Shown: positions 25,752-36,944 of the stretch, piece after piece
Position numbering within the stretch: the first letter of the stretch is position 1
How the letters are laid out: each line of letters starts with the position of its first letter
Origin: Heterostelium album PN500
Taxonomy: Eukaryota; Evosea; Eumycetozoa; Acytosteliales; Acytosteliaceae
Direction: 5' to 3'
NCBI RefSeq assembly: GCF_000004825.1
Contig: NW_008805067.1
Location: 310,001-374,000 of the forward strand
Length of the DNA stretch: 64,000 bases
Program-made: the position numbers and the translations under genes
The notes under the pieces: generated by a model
Told to the model about the DNA's origin: nothing
The model's database searches: none
The model's input: only the letters and a program-made list of their open reading frames with translations

Positions 25752-27599
25752 TTGTTGTTGTTGTTGCTGCTGCTGTTGCTGTTGTTGTTGCTGTTGCTGT
25801 TGCTGTTGTGCTACCTGTTGATTTATTGATGTCGGTACTGTTGCTTGTGCTGACGATGATATGGCTATTGTAGTTTTAACGTTCTCTGATGACGCATTTA
25901 TATTTATATTTGTAGATGCAGGTGCAGGTGCAGATGCAAATGTAGTTGATGAATTGTTGTCGGCATGATAGCTAGACAGTGGTGTAGTAATAATCGGTGA
26001 GGTTGGTGTTAAAATTGGAGATGTTTCTTTTGTTTGATTCAAAACCTGTGCTGCTTTATTTGCGTTGGAACTTTCTGTGGCTGTAGCTATTGGCGATGAT
26101 GTAGTTTTAGCTATTGGTGAGGGTGAAGTTGTAGCTGTAGTTATAGGTGTAGCTGCTGTAGTTGTTGTTGTAGTTGTAGCTATTGGCGATGATGTAGTTT
26201 TAGCTATTGGTGAGGATGTAGCTGCTGCTGTAGTTGTTGCTATTGGCGATGATGTAGGTGTAGCTATGGTTGTTGTCGTTGTTGGTGTCTTTGATGTTAT
26301 TGTTGGTGATGATACCAATGGTGGTGTTGCTGTTGATGTTGTTGTCTTTGATTCAATTGTGGGTGATGATACTACTGGCGGTGTTGTTGTTGCTGTTGTT
26401 GTTGGCGTTGTTGTTGGCGTTGTTGTTGACCCCTTCTTCTCCAAAGATTTTACAAAATCTGATTTCTCTTTTGAAATCTTTAGTCTTACTTCTTGTTGTG
26501 GTTCTTTTTTCTTTATACCACTATTATTACTTGTACTACTATTACTATTACTAGTCGTAGAAGTAGTAGTAGTATTGCTTGGTTTACTTGGTGGTTTTGA
26601 AATACCATTAAGTGGAGGTGTATTGCTAGCTTGTTTTGAAACTGTTGTTGTTGTTGCTGTTGTTGTATTTGTCGTCACCAACGATATTGGGGGAGGAGCA
26701 GGAGAAGTAGAAGGTTGAACAAGAGGACTAGTTTTGTTAATGGCTGAAGCAATGGTTGGTGCCGCTGGTTTCGATGCTGTAGGTTTTACTATCGCTTTGG
26801 GTTTAGCTGTCACTGTCGGAGAAGAAGATGATAATGATGGTGATGATGATGGTGGTGGTGGTGATGATGAAAATGATGAAACTGATTCTACTCCTTTTGT
26901 TGTCGTTGTAGTTGGTTTTGGTGGTGTATTAGTTCTTTCTGGTATTTGTGAAACTGTATTTGAATTGTTTGTATTGATGCTGTTGGTATTGGTGTTGTTG
27001 GTTGTTGTGGTTGTTGTGTTTGAAGCAGAATGATAATCACCATTATCATCATCATCATCATCATCATCATTATTGTCATAGAAAAAGTGATCAGCAACGT
27101 TGTCTTGATAGTCATCCAATGTCGATGTTAAATCACAAACATCCACTACAATAGATACTCTCGATCTCTTGTTAGTAGGATCATTGGAAGCAGATGAATG
27201 ATCATTGTCTTTTCTTTTCCTTGAATCCGATTGAAACGATGACATAGGTGAAGCTGATGATGTAGGTGGAGACCAACACTCTAGAACATCCAAATCGACA
27301 ACATCCTCATCGACATCATAAGTGAAAGTATCTCTTTGCATTGTTAAATTGATAGGAACTCTTGTATATAATCCGGTTGTCGGTGGTGTTATAGTTGGAG
27401 ATGTTGTCGTTGTCGTTGTTGTAGTATTGTTATTTTGACTATTCCTCTGTCTATCTCTCTTACTAATTCTCTTCCTCTTATTTCTCTCTTTCTTTGAACT
27501 TTTACTCTTTTCTTTTTGTTTATTACTATTATTGTAATTGTTATTATTGTTATTATTATTATTATTTTTATTTTTATTGTTGTTGTTGTTGTTGTTCAT
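22650..27599 (-). CDS. Very large Gln/Thr/Pro/Asn-rich protein with SAP-like segment; two compensating frame breaks
   Basis: Starts at the ATG at 27599 with an Asn run and a basic stretch (KERNKRKRISKRDRQR), likely a nuclear signal. Long Thr/Pro/Ser regions, a (CAA/CAG) polyGln tract and more Gln/Pro runs follow. A compact conserved-looking region lies near 23390-23560 (GLTRDQLYDFFSLEIL, CKKNDIPYY, SKLTKTIVRFLETGK), resembling a SAP-type helix pair. The C-terminus has a coiled coil (MYKLIEKIETFKNTF...) and a polyGln end. Reading this through needs one base fewer in the 5-T run at 25688-25692 and one more in the 7-T run at 23135-23141 (plus strand); the two cancel, so the ends are in the same frame. 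Both lie in homopolymers, so sequencing or assembly slips are the simplest cause. About 1,650 residues. Possibly a transcription or chromatin factor; the function is unassigned. Confidence 0.6.
25696..25809 (-). repeat. (CAACAG)n polyglutamine-coding microsatellite
   Basis: About 37 consecutive CAA/CAG codons on the minus strand, inside the low-complexity gene. The repeat is mostly a six-base CAACAG period with interspersed pure CAA and CAG runs. Confidence 0.9.
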
Positions 27600-29330
27600 T
27601 GACGATGATGGTCTGGGTTGATTGTTTTGAGTTCTTTCCCATTATCTTCTATAACATGTTACAGAGTGTTTTCCTGTTTCGATGTATGTATAAATATTTA
27701 TATACATATATAATATACAACCATATATATATAAGATTAATTCAAATATTTGACATCTTTTTTTATTAATTAAATCATTAATATTATTAGTATTATCTTT
27801 TATTTTGTTTTTTTTTTTTTTTTTGTTTTCATACAATGAAGATAGATTGATTATCAAACAAAAAATTCATTTAATTGATGTCTATTTTTATTTACAATTT
27901 GGTACCATTCAAGTTTGGCATTAAGAAATGATTCAAACTCTCAAAAGATGATGAATAGATTATATAATAGTGATACTCAATATTTATGAAAATAACAAAA
28001 CACCTATTAATAAATAGAGCATTTTCATGCACGAAGGAATAGTCAAATAGGTAACTAGTTTAGTTGTATCATCAACAAAGTAACAAAGAACAAAAAGAAG
28101 AAAGCTAAAAACTCTTTAAAGACAATCAATCGATATGCATATATTTAACTCTGCACTCATTATTAATTAGCTTAGCTAAGTGATAATGTGATGGTAAATT
28201 CTTTTCTTTCATTTATAGTACTTTTAATTAAAGAAAAATTTCTTCAATTAAAAACATAAACAATTCAATCTTAAATAATCGATTCCTGAACAACAACAAA
28301 TGACAAATTGCATTGGATTGGACTGACAACAAATAATAATTAAAGAATTTTGTTTTTTATTTTTCAATTCTTTCTTTTTAGATGATAAAATCCGCCTTTT
28401 AGTTTTTGGACCACACAACCCACCAACCCGCCCGCAGTGACCAGTCTTGTGTCATTGAAAAATTTAAAAACAACATTTTGCAAAAAAACAACAGCAACAG
28501 ACAAAACATCACGCAGCACTGGCAGCAAGTGGAAACAAAAAAAAACTAATTTTTTTTTTTGCTAAAATGTCGCCACAGACTACCTTTATTTTCCAATTCT
28601 TTTTGAAATTCAACATGACTTGGTGACTTGCTTCTGCTGTTGTCGGCGTGATGTTTGTTGTTTGTTGTTTGGAAAGAGTGTGTGGTGCTGTGGTAACATA
28701 AAAACAATTTTTATGTTTCCACCTTCAAAAAAAAGCGATGTTGTTGCTCCCTTCTAATCTTCCTCTAAATTCTTCTCAACAACAACAACTTTCTCTCGCG
28801 ACGCACACCCAAAACTTTCATTCTTCTTTCACACCAACCAACAACCAATTACACAGATAATCAATAATTAAACTATTACTATTTAGATTAATTATTTGTA
28901 CATAATAGTATATATATACATATAAATATTTAATTCTATCTATTTATTTTTTTATTTAAATTTTTATAAAACATTATTTTATTTTATATTTTAAAAAAGG
29001 TAAGAGATTAAATCATTTTTTATTATTATCTTATCTATTTCTTTTGTTTTCTTTAAAGAGTTTAGTTTATTTGTGAAATTTAGGAAACAAGTGTTTATAT
29101 TTTTTTGTTTAATTTGTTTTTTTTTTTAGACCAAAATGCGATTTTGATGTTTTTATTTTTTAGCGGTGTGTGAAGTGTGATGGTGTCAGATATTTAAGTT
29201 GACAGATTCTTTTGACATGTTTAGCTATATTTGTGTTTGGCGAACGACTGATAAATTTTAATTATCAATTAACTAATAACTATTATTTCTTTCTAAAATT
29301 TGGTTTTATTTTTAAAAAGGTATATAAAAT
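27600..29330. other. Divergent promoter interval
   Basis: Separates the minus-strand low-complexity gene from the plus-strand SANT gene, so it must hold both promoters. 28390-28860 is clearly less AT-rich than other gaps, with runs such as CCACCAACCCGCCCGCAG and TTTCTCTCGCGACGCACACCC. A possible 5'-UTR intron of the SANT gene runs from GTAAGAG (29000) to TTTTTTTAG (29129). No coding frame is supported. Confidence 0.5.
28692..28720. other. Short inverted repeat (hairpin)
   Basis: AACATAAAAA and TTTTTATGTT form a perfect 10-bp stem around a CAA loop, extended by GG/CC past one mismatch. It lies in the GC-richer part of the divergent promoter interval. Its function is unknown. Confidence 0.4.
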
Positions 29331-30131
29331 ATGGGTAAATCAAAGTCATCATCATCAACAGTAAACACTCCAATTTCAAAGGAGGAATTGACAACCTTGG
29401 AATCAGAGTTGGAGGATATTATTTCTGCTTGCAATAAGATGAAGTCTATCGTTTCGAAAAAGTTGAAGCTCGTCGACCCAAAGAAGAGAGATCGTTCCGA
29501 CGACGAATCCTCGGCCGACGAGAAGAAAGACACCAAGAAGAAGCAAAAGACTTCTTCCAGCAGTAGCTCTTCGACTGCCAACGGCAAGTCCAGCAAATCC
29601 AACGGTAGCACTACCGACACTCCAACAAAGAAGAATCGTCAACTCAAACCAAAGCCAGCCGGTATCAACTCGGGTGTCTGGACAGAGAAGGAGGAGGAGT
29701 TGCTCGCTGAAGGATTGAAGTTGTATCCAGAGAGCGACATCGATCGTATTCACAAGTTGTTCGATCACATAAAGACACGTACCAAGGAGCAGATCAGAAA
29801 GCACATGAACTACCACAAGGACCGTGTCAAGAAAGGCATCACCACACCCAAGAAGACCAAGAAGGACGACAAGTCCAAGGACGACAGCAGCGACGACGAA
29901 GACCGTTCGAGATCACGTTCCAGATCATCGTCCGAGTCGAGATCACGTTCCCGTTCGAGATCATCGAAATCACGTTCCAGATCGGCATCACGTTCCCGTT
30001 CATTCTCAAGATCATCTTCCAGCTCGAGATCACGATCGCCAGTAAAGAAATCCACAGAATCACCAATCGTCTCGCCAAAAGAAACCGCCAGTAAACCAGC
30101 AGCCAAAACACCAACTAAAACTAAAAAATAG
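29331..30131 (+). CDS. SANT/Myb-like domain protein with RS-rich tail
   Basis: A 266-residue single-exon protein. Residues 15-48 form a helix. 49-110 are basic/Ser-rich with likely nuclear signals (KKRDR, KKKQK). A single SANT/Myb-like repeat lies at about 115-166 (GVWTEKEEELLAEGLKLYPE, then IKTRTKEQIRKHMNYH), with the first and last aromatic positions kept and the middle one changed. The C-terminal third is an RS-dipeptide domain (about 192-240) and a Ser/Pro/Lys tail. SANT domains bind histone tails or DNA, and RS domains occur in splicing and transcription-coupled factors, so a nuclear chromatin or RNA role is inferred. The codon use is GC-shifted, suggesting a well-expressed gene. A 5'-UTR intron is possible upstream. 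Confidence 0.8.
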   Translation: MGKSKSSSSTVNTPISKEELTTLESELEDIISACNKMKSIVSKKLKLVDPKKRDRSDDESSADEKKDTKKKQKTSSSSSSSTANGKSSKSNGSTTDTPTKKNRQLKPKPAGINSGVWTEKEEELLAEGLKLYPESDIDRIHKLFDHIKTRTKEQIRKHMNYHKDRVKKGITTPKKTKKDDKSKDDSSDDEDRSRSRSRSSSESRSRSRSRSSKSRSRSASRSRSFSRSSSSSRSRSPVKKSTESPIVSPKETASKPAAKTPTKTKK

Positions 30132-30603
30132 AGAATAGTCTTTTTTTTTTTAATAAAATATATATATAATAATTTTTCAAACAAACAAACAAACAAACAA
30201 ACACAATTTTCTCCTATTTTCTAAATTTTTAAAACAAATATCCATCCTTTTCCACTTTAAAAACCGTGGATGGATTTTTTTCACAAATCATGACAACAAA
30301 AAAAAATTCTGGTTTTTTCAGACAAGACATCATTCACCAAAATCACCAACAAATTTTTAATTTGATTGTAAAGTGTGAAAAGGTGGTGAAAAACAAATCA
30401 AACATTTTTTGTTTTATTTTTATTTCGTTATTTATTATCTTCAAAATACACAAACATCATTCATTATAATTCAATTCAATTTATTTGTATCATTATTTAT
30501 TTTTATTTATTTATTTTTCGAATCAGTATTTAGATTTTAGTAGATTAGTGTTTAGTAGTTGATCTATCTATCTTATCTATTTATCTAACACAATAAATAA
30601 AGT
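30132..30603. other. Intergenic, AT-rich
   Basis: Contains (CAAA)n after the SANT gene and the 5' flank of the Munc13-like gene. The 67-codon plus-strand frame at 30266-30469 lacks protein-like features and was not called. Confidence 0.55.
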
Positions 30604-33600
30604 ATGTCATCATCTACAACAATGATGATATCATCACCAAACTCAAAGGGTGTAAATGGAGGTGTTTCACCGAATGGCGGTGCAAGTACAACACCTATGT
30701 CACCATTGTCACCATCGAGTCATTCTTTGTCATCACCACCAATGGCAGTACCCACAATAAACCTAATAGTTACACCACTCGTAAAGAATCGTGTAGAGAT
30801 AGACTTTACTGCTAAGGCATCGAAAGAAGGTCTATTCTCAATGTGGACAACTACTTCCGATAAAAAGATATCCTATACAAAAGATTTAGTATGTAGAAAT
30901 AGATTATCACAATAACATATCTTATCTAATTGTTTGGTTTTGATTTATTTTGATTTGTTTTGATTTGTTTAGACATTGAAATTCGATCAACAAGATGCTG
31001 TTCAACAGCTAGTTACTAGTCCAGTGATAACAGGTCAATTAACAGCGGTTGGAATCGAAGACAGTATACAGGTGTTTGAGAATATACATTATTGTTTGTT
31101 CTATCCGTTGAATACATCGGTTAGTACCTATAGGAGAGAGGTAGTGCAATCGATGAACAACTACTTTGTACAGATGATCACTGAGAATCCATCGACTATC
31201 AAATCGATATTGTCGTGTGTCAACGAGGTGTTTTCTTACTACTTGGGTGTGGCGCGAAAGGAAGCAGAGTCGGACTCTAAGCAGTTTGAGATTCTAGCGC
31301 AGTCGCTCGAGAAGTTCATCGATGAAACACTCAATAGTTTGCGTGATCAATCACAATACAGTTTGGCTTATCTTCAAAAGTCGTTTGCCAATCATCTGAC
31401 AGAGAATGCCAGGCGACTACAACATGCTGGTGGTGGCGGCGGCGGCGGCAGTGGCGGTGGCAGTGGCGGAAGCGGCAGCAGTGCAAATGGCATTGAAAGT
31501 TCGCTCTACAACGATAGCATACAAAAGTTTAACTATATTCTCTCGATGGCTGTGGATTCCGTTGAGAATCTCGAAAAGTCGAGGATTATTCGCGCGGCAA
31601 TGAAGCTCGATAGCTACCAAGAGAAGATCGCCTATCTCAAGGCAAAGTCGCTGTCTTGCAAGGAGTTCTTGCTGCACCAGATGAAGTGTAGAAAGATCAA
31701 TATCGATGCCAATCCATTCTATAGTCGCGCGGCGTTCAAGAGCGAGAAGAACTTCCAGTCGTGGCGGAAGCACGAGGAGCAACAGCTGCAGAGAGTCGCA
31801 CCTCTGATACAGCCGCGCGAAGAATATCTGAAATCGATCTGGGGCATCAGACACAAGGATAAAGACACTCTCGGTGTCATAGCGATAAAGGTGGTGCAGG
31901 CACGCGATCTCATCCTAAAGGAAGGCAATACCAAGCTGGATCCAGTGGTGGAAGTGGAGTTTGCTGGCGAGAAAAAGCGCACAAAGAAATCGAGTGGAGT
32001 CAATCCCGTATTCAAAGAGCACTTCTCATTCCACATCACCAAGTTGAATATGAACTCTGAGATTGAATTTAGCTTGTGGGACACCAAGGAGAAAGATCAC
32101 TTTCTTGGCAAGTACAAGTTCACCGCAAAGGAGTTGATGGCGTTCACAAAGCGCGAAGTCAATTGGTATCAACTTCAGAAGCGATCCTCTCGCTCAAAGA
32201 TCAGTGGTGACATCCGACTTCAGTTCCACTACCTCATTTTCCCAGATGTCGCTACGGCACTTCCCAACCATGTAAACTATTACCGAATCCTATTGGAGAG
32301 ATTGATCAACTATGAGGTACAAGCAAACTACAGTACGGCAATGACAGCAACGACCGCAACTAAATCTTCTCAAAAGAAGAAACTAACTATCAATATCGAT
32401 AGTTCGAAATCATCGTCGATTCTTTCAACACAATCAACGATGTTGTTGAAAGAGTATGCCGATCGCTATGGAATTCTCGAATCTACAAGTAAACTCTTGT
32501 TGTTGGAACATCTTACAAAGATTGTTATTGAGCATTCAGCACTCGAATGCATTGCAGAGATTAGAGGTTTGCTGAAACACATTATCGATTTCAAGTTTGG
32601 TGATATTGGACTGACGCTTGAAGAGGAGAAGATACTCAACGGCATAGTCGAGCGACTGGCACCGACCTTTAAGAATTGGATATTCAACTTCCAGTCTGTT
32701 TTTCCACAGAACAATCCACCCGGTGCTATGAAGACATTGATCGATGTCTACTATCTATTCAGATCGTCGGAACTGTCCGAGTTGCCGCCACTACCGGATC
32801 TCTTGAAAGATCTCTATCAGAAGCGTTATCAATGTGCGTTGAGCATGGCCGAATCACTGACGGCAGCACAGACACAAAACACTGGAGGAAAAGCAGCTTG
32901 TCTAGTCAGAGTTTGTGATATTCTTTTGTTTAATCTCGACGTAGATAAGAAGTACTATAGTCGTGATTTCCCTAGTGAATGTAACATCCTGTTGATATCG
33001 ATTGAGTTGTTCAATCGTCAGTTGTCCAAGGAGATCAATGAGCTAACAACCAAAGGAGCGAATAATCCACAGGAGCTGTCAGAGTTTTTGGAACTGTACT
33101 TCAAGTTGAAGCAACTCACCGTTAAGTTTATGGATGTTCATCCCAGTGGCGAGTTGTTGCCCATCGCCATACTGTTTAAGCAATGTGTTTTGCAGTGGAC
33201 ACTTCACTCTGCTGGCCAGCTAAGAGAGTTGGTAGACAAGCTGTGTAAGAGTGAGACATGGACACCGGTGAGCGATGACACTCTACACTCGGCGTCGGTC
33301 GGTGAAGTTCTACTCGGCTGTTACCACGCACTCGATGTGATAAAGAGTCTGCGTTGGGAGGATCTGCAGAAGCAACACGAAAATGGACAGCACATCCTCT
33401 TTGAGATATTCAGCAATTTCACAATGGTCATCTCAGAGACTGTCATCTACTACACCAATGTCATCAAGAATATAAGCTTGGCTGCGCTCGATGCCGCTGC
33501 CGACGACATCTTCAAGCTGACGGACCGACTTTCGCCCGAGCTGATAAAGACAGTCCAGAAAGTTTCACTGCGATTCAACAATATCCAAGCGTGTCTTGGA

Positions 33601-34557
33601 CACACCGAAGATCTCATCGCCGTGTTGCTGCGCATGATGGACACCTACCAGCTTTCGGCGTCGATCGTCAACGAAATGTCATCGCAATCCTATGTTGCCA
33701 TTCAGAACAACGTCAATACTTTGGTCGACAGAATATACGACCGTCTCGCACCGGTTATAGTCGGTGAGATCTACCGCATCGTCGACATCGACCCGTCCGA
33801 CAAAGCCAAGAACGTAGTCGTCGACTTTTTCCAAAAGATCGAAAAGAATATCGATCAACTAACCAACATCAACAACCAAAACATTCCGATTTCCATTCAG
33901 TTGACTCCACTGCTACAGTACATCGCCAACAAACTTCAGATTTTCTCGCAGTATCTCTACTACCCGCTGACCAAGCAGCTACTGAAGCGTCTCTGGTCGG
34001 GCATCATCAGTGTGCTCGACGAGATGATCTTCCCAACCAAGAAGAAGAACGATTTCGAACTGACGACACAACAGCTCGATCTAATCGACGGAATGGTCAA
34101 GTGTTTCGGTGAGTTCTTCTTTGTCGACGGTGAAGGTCTGACGCAGAAAGCAATCGATAAGGAATCCGAGCGATTCATGATCATCTTGGCGGCGTATCGT
34201 GAGGCAATCCGCAGCGGTGTTCGCGACTTTGATCCGCTCGGCTTGAAACAAGCACTGAAAAATATCAACTTTGCAAACCTCAAGCCCGATTTGACCTACC
34301 TGAAGAAGCTGAACATCAACCTCAAAGAGATACCAAAGCAACTCGATATATTCACACTCATAAAGACAGCGATCGAAAAGAAACAAAAAGAGAGAAAAGA
34401 ACGTGAGGAGCGTGTCGCACAAAAGAAATCGAATCGTGGTAAAGTTGCAATACAAAAAATATCTTCGTTCCTACAAGTGAATAGAAAATCAGCAGCAGTA
34501 ACAACGACCAATCAAACAACAACAACAACAACAACTACACAAACACCAACCACATAA
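30604..34557 (+). CDS. Munc13-like C2/MUN-domain protein
   Basis: Two exons (30604-30888, 30973-34557) encode 1,289 residues. After a Ser/Pro-rich start and a helical region with a Gly/Ser linker (GGGGSGGGSGGSGSS), a C2 domain spans about residues 395-490 (LGVIAIKVVQARDLILKEGN; SLWDTKEKDHFLGKYKF). Only some of the calcium-binding aspartates are kept (KLDP, WD, KD), so calcium binding may be weak. The remaining 700 residues are helical and follow the MUN/MHD layout of Munc13, Munc13-4/BAP3 and plant relatives, ending in a basic coil (KKQKERKEREERVAQKK). MUN proteins open syntaxin and promote SNARE-driven fusion, so a role in exocytosis or contractile-vacuole discharge is likely but inferred. 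The single intron falls between two conserved stretches. Confidence 0.8.
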
Positions 34558-35140
34558 TAATAAAAATATTATAATAATAATAATAACAGTTTGTGTTATA
34601 ACTCGAGATCGTATTTTACAAATCCTTAGTGAATTGGTTGTTAAACACAAAATCGTTTGTTTGTTTTGGTGTTATAATTAATTAATTATTAATTTTTTTA
34701 AAAGGTTAAATTAATTATGTGTATAACACGTTTATTTTAAAGTTAGTTATAACATTAAATAAATTTGACTTTTTATAACAAATAAAACTGAATCAGTTAA
34801 TATTAAAACTGATTAATAAGTTTATATTTGTGACAAAGGTTATTTTTTATTAAAAAAATCTAACAAAGATATTTATTTTTAGTAAATTTTACAAGTTTTT
34901 GAATTGTGTAACGCTCTGCTTTGACCAAAAAACTAAGAGTATTAAAAAAAAAGCAACAAAAAAAGACAAGATTTCATCACTGGTCCCAATTATAACTAAA
35001 GTAAATAGTTAAAATAGAGAAATGATATTATATTAAATATATAGCTTAAATTAATTCATTATTATCCAATCAAATATCATATCAATATATAAAAATAAGA
35101 ATTAAGATCAGTTTTTTTTTAAAATCAAGAAAAAAAACAA
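34558..35140. other. Intergenic, AT-rich
   Basis: The 3' flank of the Munc13-like gene and promoter of the threonine synthase gene. No other feature was recognised. Confidence 0.55.
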
Positions 35141-36944
35141 ATGAAAGGAAACATATTCTCATATATAAGTTGTTTAGAATGTTCAAGTTGTTCTACTACA
35201 TACAATTGTGATCAGTAAGTATTTATAAAAATATTTTAAAGAGAAAGAAATGAGTAGTTAGCGTGTTGATATTGATGGATTGCTGACAATCTTACGAAAA
35301 AAAAAACAACATGCTGCAAACAAATCATCATTCACTGTGCGAAAAAAAAAAAAAACTTATTTTTATATTTTTTATTTTTCCACCTGGTTGGTAATTAATT
35401 AATTATATTTCATTTCATTCTTAAGAATTATAAATGTTTGTAGAGAATGTGGAATGGCTTTGATGGTTAAATACGACATTGAGCGACTCTCAAAGGTATG
35501 GAGTAAGTCTATGTTGGACGGAAGAGAACCTTCACTCTGGCGATACCACGAGCTGCTACCGGTGCGTAGCCAAGAGAATGTTGTGTCGCTGGGCGAAGGA
35601 ATGACACCTTTGATACGAGCCAACAATCTGGAAAAGTATCTCGGTGTCGATACCATATTTATAAAGGATGAAAGTCAGATGCCAACTTGCACCTTCAAGA
35701 GCAGAGGTTCGTCGGTTGCTCTATCGCGAGCCAAAGAGCTCGGAGTAAAAAGAGTGGCACTTCCAACCAATGGAAATGCTGGAAGTTCATGGGCATGCTA
35801 TGGCGCCAGAGGTGGAGTTGATGTAATCATTGCAATGCCAACAGATGCAACAAAGTCTGCGGTAGAGGTATTGTATTTTGAGATATCATTGGAAATTAAT
35901 TTAACAATGTTGAAACTCATTTTAATTATTTTTTGTTTATTTTACTTTAGGAATCAATTGCTTTTGGCGCAAAAGTTGTATTAGTAGATGGATTAATAAA
36001 TGATTGTGGCAAAATAATTGGAGAATATTTAAAAACAGATAAAACATGCTTTGAAGTATCAACTTTAAAAGAACCATATAGATTGGAAGGAAAAAAAAGT
36101 AGGTTTATCAATGCTTAGTTAGAACTAAACAACATTTTTCTAATCCACTTCAATTTTTTTCTAAATATATATTTTCTTAGCTATGGGATTTGAACTTGCA
36201 GAACAATTAAAATGGAAATTTCCAGATGTAATTATATATCCAACTGGTGGTGGAGTTGGTTTGATTGCAATTTATAAAGCTTTTTTAGAACTAAAGGAAT
36301 TAGGGTATGTTTCAAAGATTTGATTGGTATTATGGTTTTTTTACATTGTCAATATTAACAGGAACGCTTACAATTATAAACAACAGTTGGATAGAAGGTA
36401 ATTTACCGAAATTTATTTCAGTACAAGCAAAAGGATGCTCTCCACTGAAAGAAGCCTATGATAAAGATGAAACCCATTGTACTATTTTTGAAGGTGCGAG
36501 TACCGTTGCTACCGGTATGAGAGTTCCAAAGAGTTTTGGTGATTTTATGGTAAATATTTTTATTACTAGGAGTAACATTTTTGTTATCTTTAAAATATAA
36601 TATAATAACCTTAATAATGATGATAATAGATAATAAGTATAATTAGGAAAACAAATGGTCATTTTATAACGGTGGAAGAAGATGAAATCCTGGAAATGTA
36701 CACAGATGTTCCAAAGAGAGAAGGTATATTTTTGGGTGTAGAGGGTGCCGCTGCGGTTGCAGGCGTAAAAAAGGCAGTTGACAGTGGTGTAATCAAACAT
36801 TCCGATAGAATAGTTATAGTAAACACTGGATCTGGCTTGAAAACACCCGGTGTCATAGGTTATCCTAATCCACCGATTTTGAAAAAAGATGGAAAATTTT
36901 CAATTGACTGTTTTGACAGGACTTGTGAAGTGGTGCCTTTTTAA
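35141..36944 (+). CDS. thrC: Threonine synthase, zinc-ribbon type
   Basis: Six exons (35141-35214, 35444-35867, 35951-36098, 36181-36304, 36387-36549, 36630-36944) join in frame to 415 residues. The tiny first exon supplies most of an N-terminal zinc ribbon (Cys11, Cys14, Cys17, Cys23, Cys27-Gly), as in archaeal and many bacterial threonine synthases. The fold-type II PLP core follows: SLGEGMTPL, FIKDESQMPTCTFKSRG with the Schiff-base Lys110, PTNGNAGSSWACYGAR, and the phosphate-binding PTGGGVG. It converts O-phosphohomoserine to threonine and phosphate with PLP (EC 4.2.3.1). The ribbon and short N-terminus set it apart from the longer yeast-type enzyme. The last intron's acceptor (ATAATAG) has a weak pyrimidine tract but is the one that keeps frame and homology. 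A related PLP lyase cannot be excluded. Confidence 0.82.

Noticed and set aside
25696-25809. CRISPR-like or minisatellite array
   Set aside because: It is a continuous in-frame CAA/CAG tract without spacers, coding polyGln.
30266-30469. 67-codon plus-strand frame between the SANT and Munc13-like genes
   Set aside because: No motif, AT-driven composition, and it lies in the expected flanks of both genes.
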